Positions 60,928-64,000 of a stretch of DNA of 64,000 nucleotides are shown piece by piece (position 1 is the stretch's first letter; every line of letters begins with the position of its first letter). Origin of the DNA: Pomacea canaliculata (taxonomy: Eukaryota > Mollusca > Gastropoda > Architaenioglossa > Ampullariidae); NCBI RefSeq assembly GCF_003073045.1, contig NC_037592.1:2329371-2393370 (forward strand). The letters run 5' to 3'. Under the pieces are notes generated by a model, which was not told where the DNA came from, did not search any database, and worked only from the letters and a program-made list of their open reading frames with translations. The position numbers were made by a program, and so were the translations under genes.

Positions 60928-61867
60928 TTTTGTTTCGCTTGATTTTGATCTGCTTGAGCAAGGTAAATGTTATTATCTAGGACTCTACTTATTAATACTT
61001 TTCAAAGAATCTATATTTTTTTTTTTTTATGCCTTTAAAACAAAACACTTAACGTTATTACAATATAAAGATCAACACTGAAGCTGCTAATAAACCTGTC
61101 AATAGTTAACGACCTAAGTAATTTTCAATTTCAGCGTGTGCCCCAACTCTAATTACAAATGCCCTACTTGGTGGGAGCTCCCAGAAACGAAGGAAAATTT
61201 CTATCTCTGTTGCAACCAGACACAGGCAATAAAGATGTATTATTTCTCGTCTAAACGTCCATTAAAATTTCATTTATGAAAGTCTAGTTGTACCAACGTG
61301 CTACAAGCTTTCACAATTAACTCAATATATCGGTTCAGAAATCAACATCTCTTCGCGACAATATAATAAACCGTTTTAAGATATTACATGCATGACGAAC
61401 TCAGTGTGAAGGCATACTGATGCGTTTGTGTGATTTTTTTAAAACTACGCGCCGGTTCTTGATTGCCACCAGAACTTCATTATAAATCTGTGACAGTGAC
61501 TGAGAAAAAGAAGAGAAAAGTGCGTTTCTCACCCGTTTAAGTTATCAGTTTCGATGAAGCTAGCAACACCCACTCGGGCTAGCTTTTATTTCTTCTCTCA
61601 AAACAACAAGCTACATGCGAAGCACAAAAGTCTGGTGCAAAGGAAAATAACTCGATCGGGTTATCACACGCGATTGGCTCCCCTGTTACGCTCAAAATCT
61701 TATTTGGCAGGTAGAAAACACAATGAAAATGGAATATGCACTAAATGAAATAGTCTAGATAAATAAATTTATAGCTAAATATTCTGTGTTTGTTTAAAAT
61801 AAGGTCTAAGAAATTAAATTTTTATCCACGGTTCTTAGTTCCCATGAGGCCATACATAGTTTACATC
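60928..61867. promoter_or_regulatory. divergent region between the unidentified gene (minus) and tectonic (plus)
   Basis: The minus gene's probable 5' UTR exon starts at a donor next to 61533, and the TCTN start codon is at 61868. Both promoters therefore fall within roughly 61533-61867. The rest (60928-61532) is the first intron of the minus gene. Confidence 0.5.
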
Positions 61868-63203
61868 ATGGCGGTCAACATGAACAGACGTGACAATAAA
61901 CACTTGTGTGTTATTTTGTTTCTTATGTTATTGTGTATATTTCGGAAGGCGACATCACAAGTAAGCACGGCTGAAACTTCTTTATCAATCTCAACTGTGA
62001 CTACCACATCGACACAAGCTCCAACGACCACAACAACCTTGGCAACAACTACCACGATTTCGCCTCAACAGCAACCCACTGCATTTGATCCAAACTCGCG
62101 TAGGTTTCAGTAGACAGATTTAACGTAATTTTATCTAGCCTAATATCTTCATAGGTAAATGAAGTTAAGACAGACATCATCATCTAGAATAGGGATGAAT
62201 GGTGAGAACAGGGAGAGGCGTACCTAGGGCGAGTAAAGCAAATCTCGCTTGTTACATACATAGAAACGAAATTATAGGAATATTGCATCCAAGGTATCTT
62301 TACATGTATATAAAGACTTGGTGTTATGCTGCTTTGTACATTAGACAAAGATAGTCTGACATTCCGTTTTGTTTGCCAAAAGAGCTTATACAATGCACAT
62401 CAGGTTGTGCTTAGCATGTTATACAACATAACAGGCTATCTCCTACTGTAGGTCCTAAAGGTCAAAACAATACATCATTCAGAAATGTTGGTTATAACAC
62501 TGAATAAATGAATTGTGATATTACATGACAATTGAGTGTCAGCACCAGCTCTATATACAAAGCTTTCCTATCCCTAGCTAAATTTATACATTTTCCCATC
62601 TCTGCATACCTACCACATCTTAGGTGACATGCACAGTACCAGGATAGTATGCTGTAGTTAACAGCACCCTGTCTGTGATGATAGGTAGATGTATCAAACA
62701 GTAAGAAGTAATATCTGTTTATGTTGACTTTTTTCTCTGTTATTTTGTTAGAGAAAATATGTAAAAGGTGCCATGTTGGCTTCACAGTGTTGGCACATGG
62801 CCTATTGCTTCAGCTGTGAGTTCCAGTTTAAATTAAGCCTCACCACTTTAGATGCAAAAATATAATAATTGTCTGTATCAAAAGATATTCCCATTCATTG
62901 CAGTGCCCAATTATTTTCAGCACCTCAATGGTCACCACAGTTCTTTCCATCCCTCAGTACACAACTGAAAAAAAAGTTTATTTATCTTTGAGGTTGAATT
63001 GCAAAGTTCAGTTATATGTGAACTAGTTTTGCAATGTGCATGCTTAATTAATTCACCTAAGGCTTTAATTTTATTTTTAAAGTAATAGGACAGTGTCCTT
63101 GTGATCTAACGGGCAATTCCTGTGATGTGAACTGCTGTTGTGATGAAGACTGCACAGAGAATGACAAACTAGCCTTCAGCAAGTGCCTTCCTTTCTCATT
63201 TGA
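61868..63203 (+). CDS. TCTN (TCTN1-like): tectonic family protein, 5' part of gene
   Basis: Tectonics are secreted or membrane proteins of the ciliary transition zone (MKS/B9 complex), needed for ciliary membrane composition and Hedgehog signalling. Exon 1 (61868-62099) encodes a signal peptide (hydrophobic core about 13-25, CVILFLMLLCIF) followed by a Thr-rich low-complexity stalk. After a 983-base intron, exon 2 (63083-63203) encodes the cysteine-rich tectonic signature: CPCDLT, then CDVNCCCDEDC (residues 82-101), then FSKCLPFSF. Exon junction phases are 1 and 2. The start is the first ATG that places the signal peptide at the N-terminus; further in-frame codons upstream are open but hydrophilic. 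A possible short next exon begins at 63924 (after ttttacag). The remainder lies beyond the right edge. Which of TCTN1-3 it corresponds to cannot be decided from this part. Confidence 0.88.
62100..63082 (+). other. TCTN intron 1
   Basis: Donor gtaggt after 62099, acceptor ttttaaag before 63083. No repeat or nested gene seen. Confidence 0.8.
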
Positions 63204-64000
63204 GTAAGCATTTTCTAGTGTATTGTTCTGTCTGCTATTGATAGACTGGAAATATTATCATGCTTTGCTGTCAGCATATTAAAAACATGTGCTAAAAGAG
63301 AGCACCGCTGAACTCCTTTCTTTGGTCATGTGCAAACAAACAAACTTTGAGAAATTGTGTTTTGCCACAGTCAGCCATAACCTGCTAAGTACATACTTAT
63401 TGGTGCCTTCTTTATGGTGAGTAAATAAACAACAGGTAAGAATATGGTTTTCTTGTTTAAAAAAAATGGAGATGGCTTTAGTCAAGAGCACATCACAAAC
63501 TGTCTGTGTACAGTCTATGTAGGATAGTCAACAGATCTGTCCACTCATCCTTCAGCCTGTAGAATAGGTAACATGGCTCACAAAATGCCTAGAATTATGC
63601 TATTCCTTTACAGTCATTCCTACCTATATACACATCTTAGGTTTTTAGATTACCTCATAATTGCTAAAACTAAATAATTGACCAGGGTCTTTTTCTCTTT
63701 CCCCTTAAAATAATTATCTCTAGAATAATTTCTGCTTATTTTAGTACTATAAAAATAATTTATTGTAATAAGTTTTTATTAAATTATTTAATGTTATGCT
63801 TTCATAAAATTTGCTATAAATGTGCTTAATTGTTGCCTAATTTGTGTTGTAATTTTAGCACATCTCTACTAATGGCTGTGCTGCATTGTGTGTCAAAATC
63901 ATTCCACTTCTTATCTTTTACAGTTGTGACCTCAGTAATGTGAGAAATAAAATGTCACCTCCATAATAAGAATAAAAAGATGCTGGGCAAAAGACGCTTT
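63204..64000 (+). other. TCTN intron 2 and window edge
   Basis: AT-rich. A good acceptor (ttatcttttacag) precedes 63924, where a frame continues from exon 2 in phase 2 (C-D-L-S-N) for a few codons to a gtgaga donor at 63940 or to a stop at 63964. A micro-exon is possible but unproven. Confidence 0.35.

Noticed and set aside
1..64000. Search for CRISPR arrays, bacterial operons, rRNA or intact tRNA genes
   Set aside because: None found; intron-rich animal genes and the transposon types rule out a prokaryotic window.

Overview
This is a eukaryotic nuclear window, AT-rich, with split genes, long introns, canonical GT/AG splice sites and many degraded transposable elements. The gene set (a neuronal Shaker-type channel, U1-70K, an animal ILVBL, an MFSD4/NaGLT1-type transporter and a ciliary tectonic) makes it an animal. 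Sequence style and the tRNA-derived SINEs suggest a lophotrochozoan, most likely a mollusc. That last step is inference; nothing here fixes the species.

Left block (1-13.2 kb): SNRNP70 (U1-70K) lies on the minus strand. Its first three recognisable coding exons are present and the rest lies off the left edge. Its first intron is about 7.6 kb and holds two TIR-flanked DNA elements and one well-formed but unassigned exon on the opposite strand (5919-6304). Head-to-head with it, on the plus strand, is a complete intronless Kv1 (Shaker-family) potassium channel (11240-12784) with T1 domain, S1-S6, TVGYGD filter and a C-terminal ETDV PDZ ligand. The region between them contains a perfect CRE and a YY1-type motif.

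Middle block (13-41 kb): I find no protein-coding gene. From about 12.8 to 25 kb the plus strand is T-rich and nearly free of recognisable mobile elements, possibly a long Kv1 3' UTR. From 26 to 37 kb there are microsatellites, two SINE copies, a frameshifted non-LTR retrotransposon 3' end, and a hAT element with a perfect 8-bp target duplication and another inverted-repeat element nested inside it. From 37 to 41.6 kb the plus strand is A-rich, which fits the 3' UTR of the next minus-strand gene.

Right block (41.6-64 kb): an MFSD4B/NaGLT1-like transporter with an unusually long mucin-like loop (minus, 41611-44927) is divergent from a complete 16-exon ILVBL (plus, 45734-55109), which I reconstructed exon by exon to 635 residues. 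A small unidentified four-coding-exon gene (minus, 59051-60927) is divergent from the 5' end of a tectonic (TCTN) gene (plus, from 61868, running off the right edge). Two hAT miniature elements and one more SINE lie in this block.

The layout is therefore three head-to-head gene pairs (SNRNP70/Kv1, MFSD4B-like/ILVBL, unknown/TCTN). The last two have short shared promoter regions. I found no bacterial-type operon, CRISPR array or other unknown multi-gene system.
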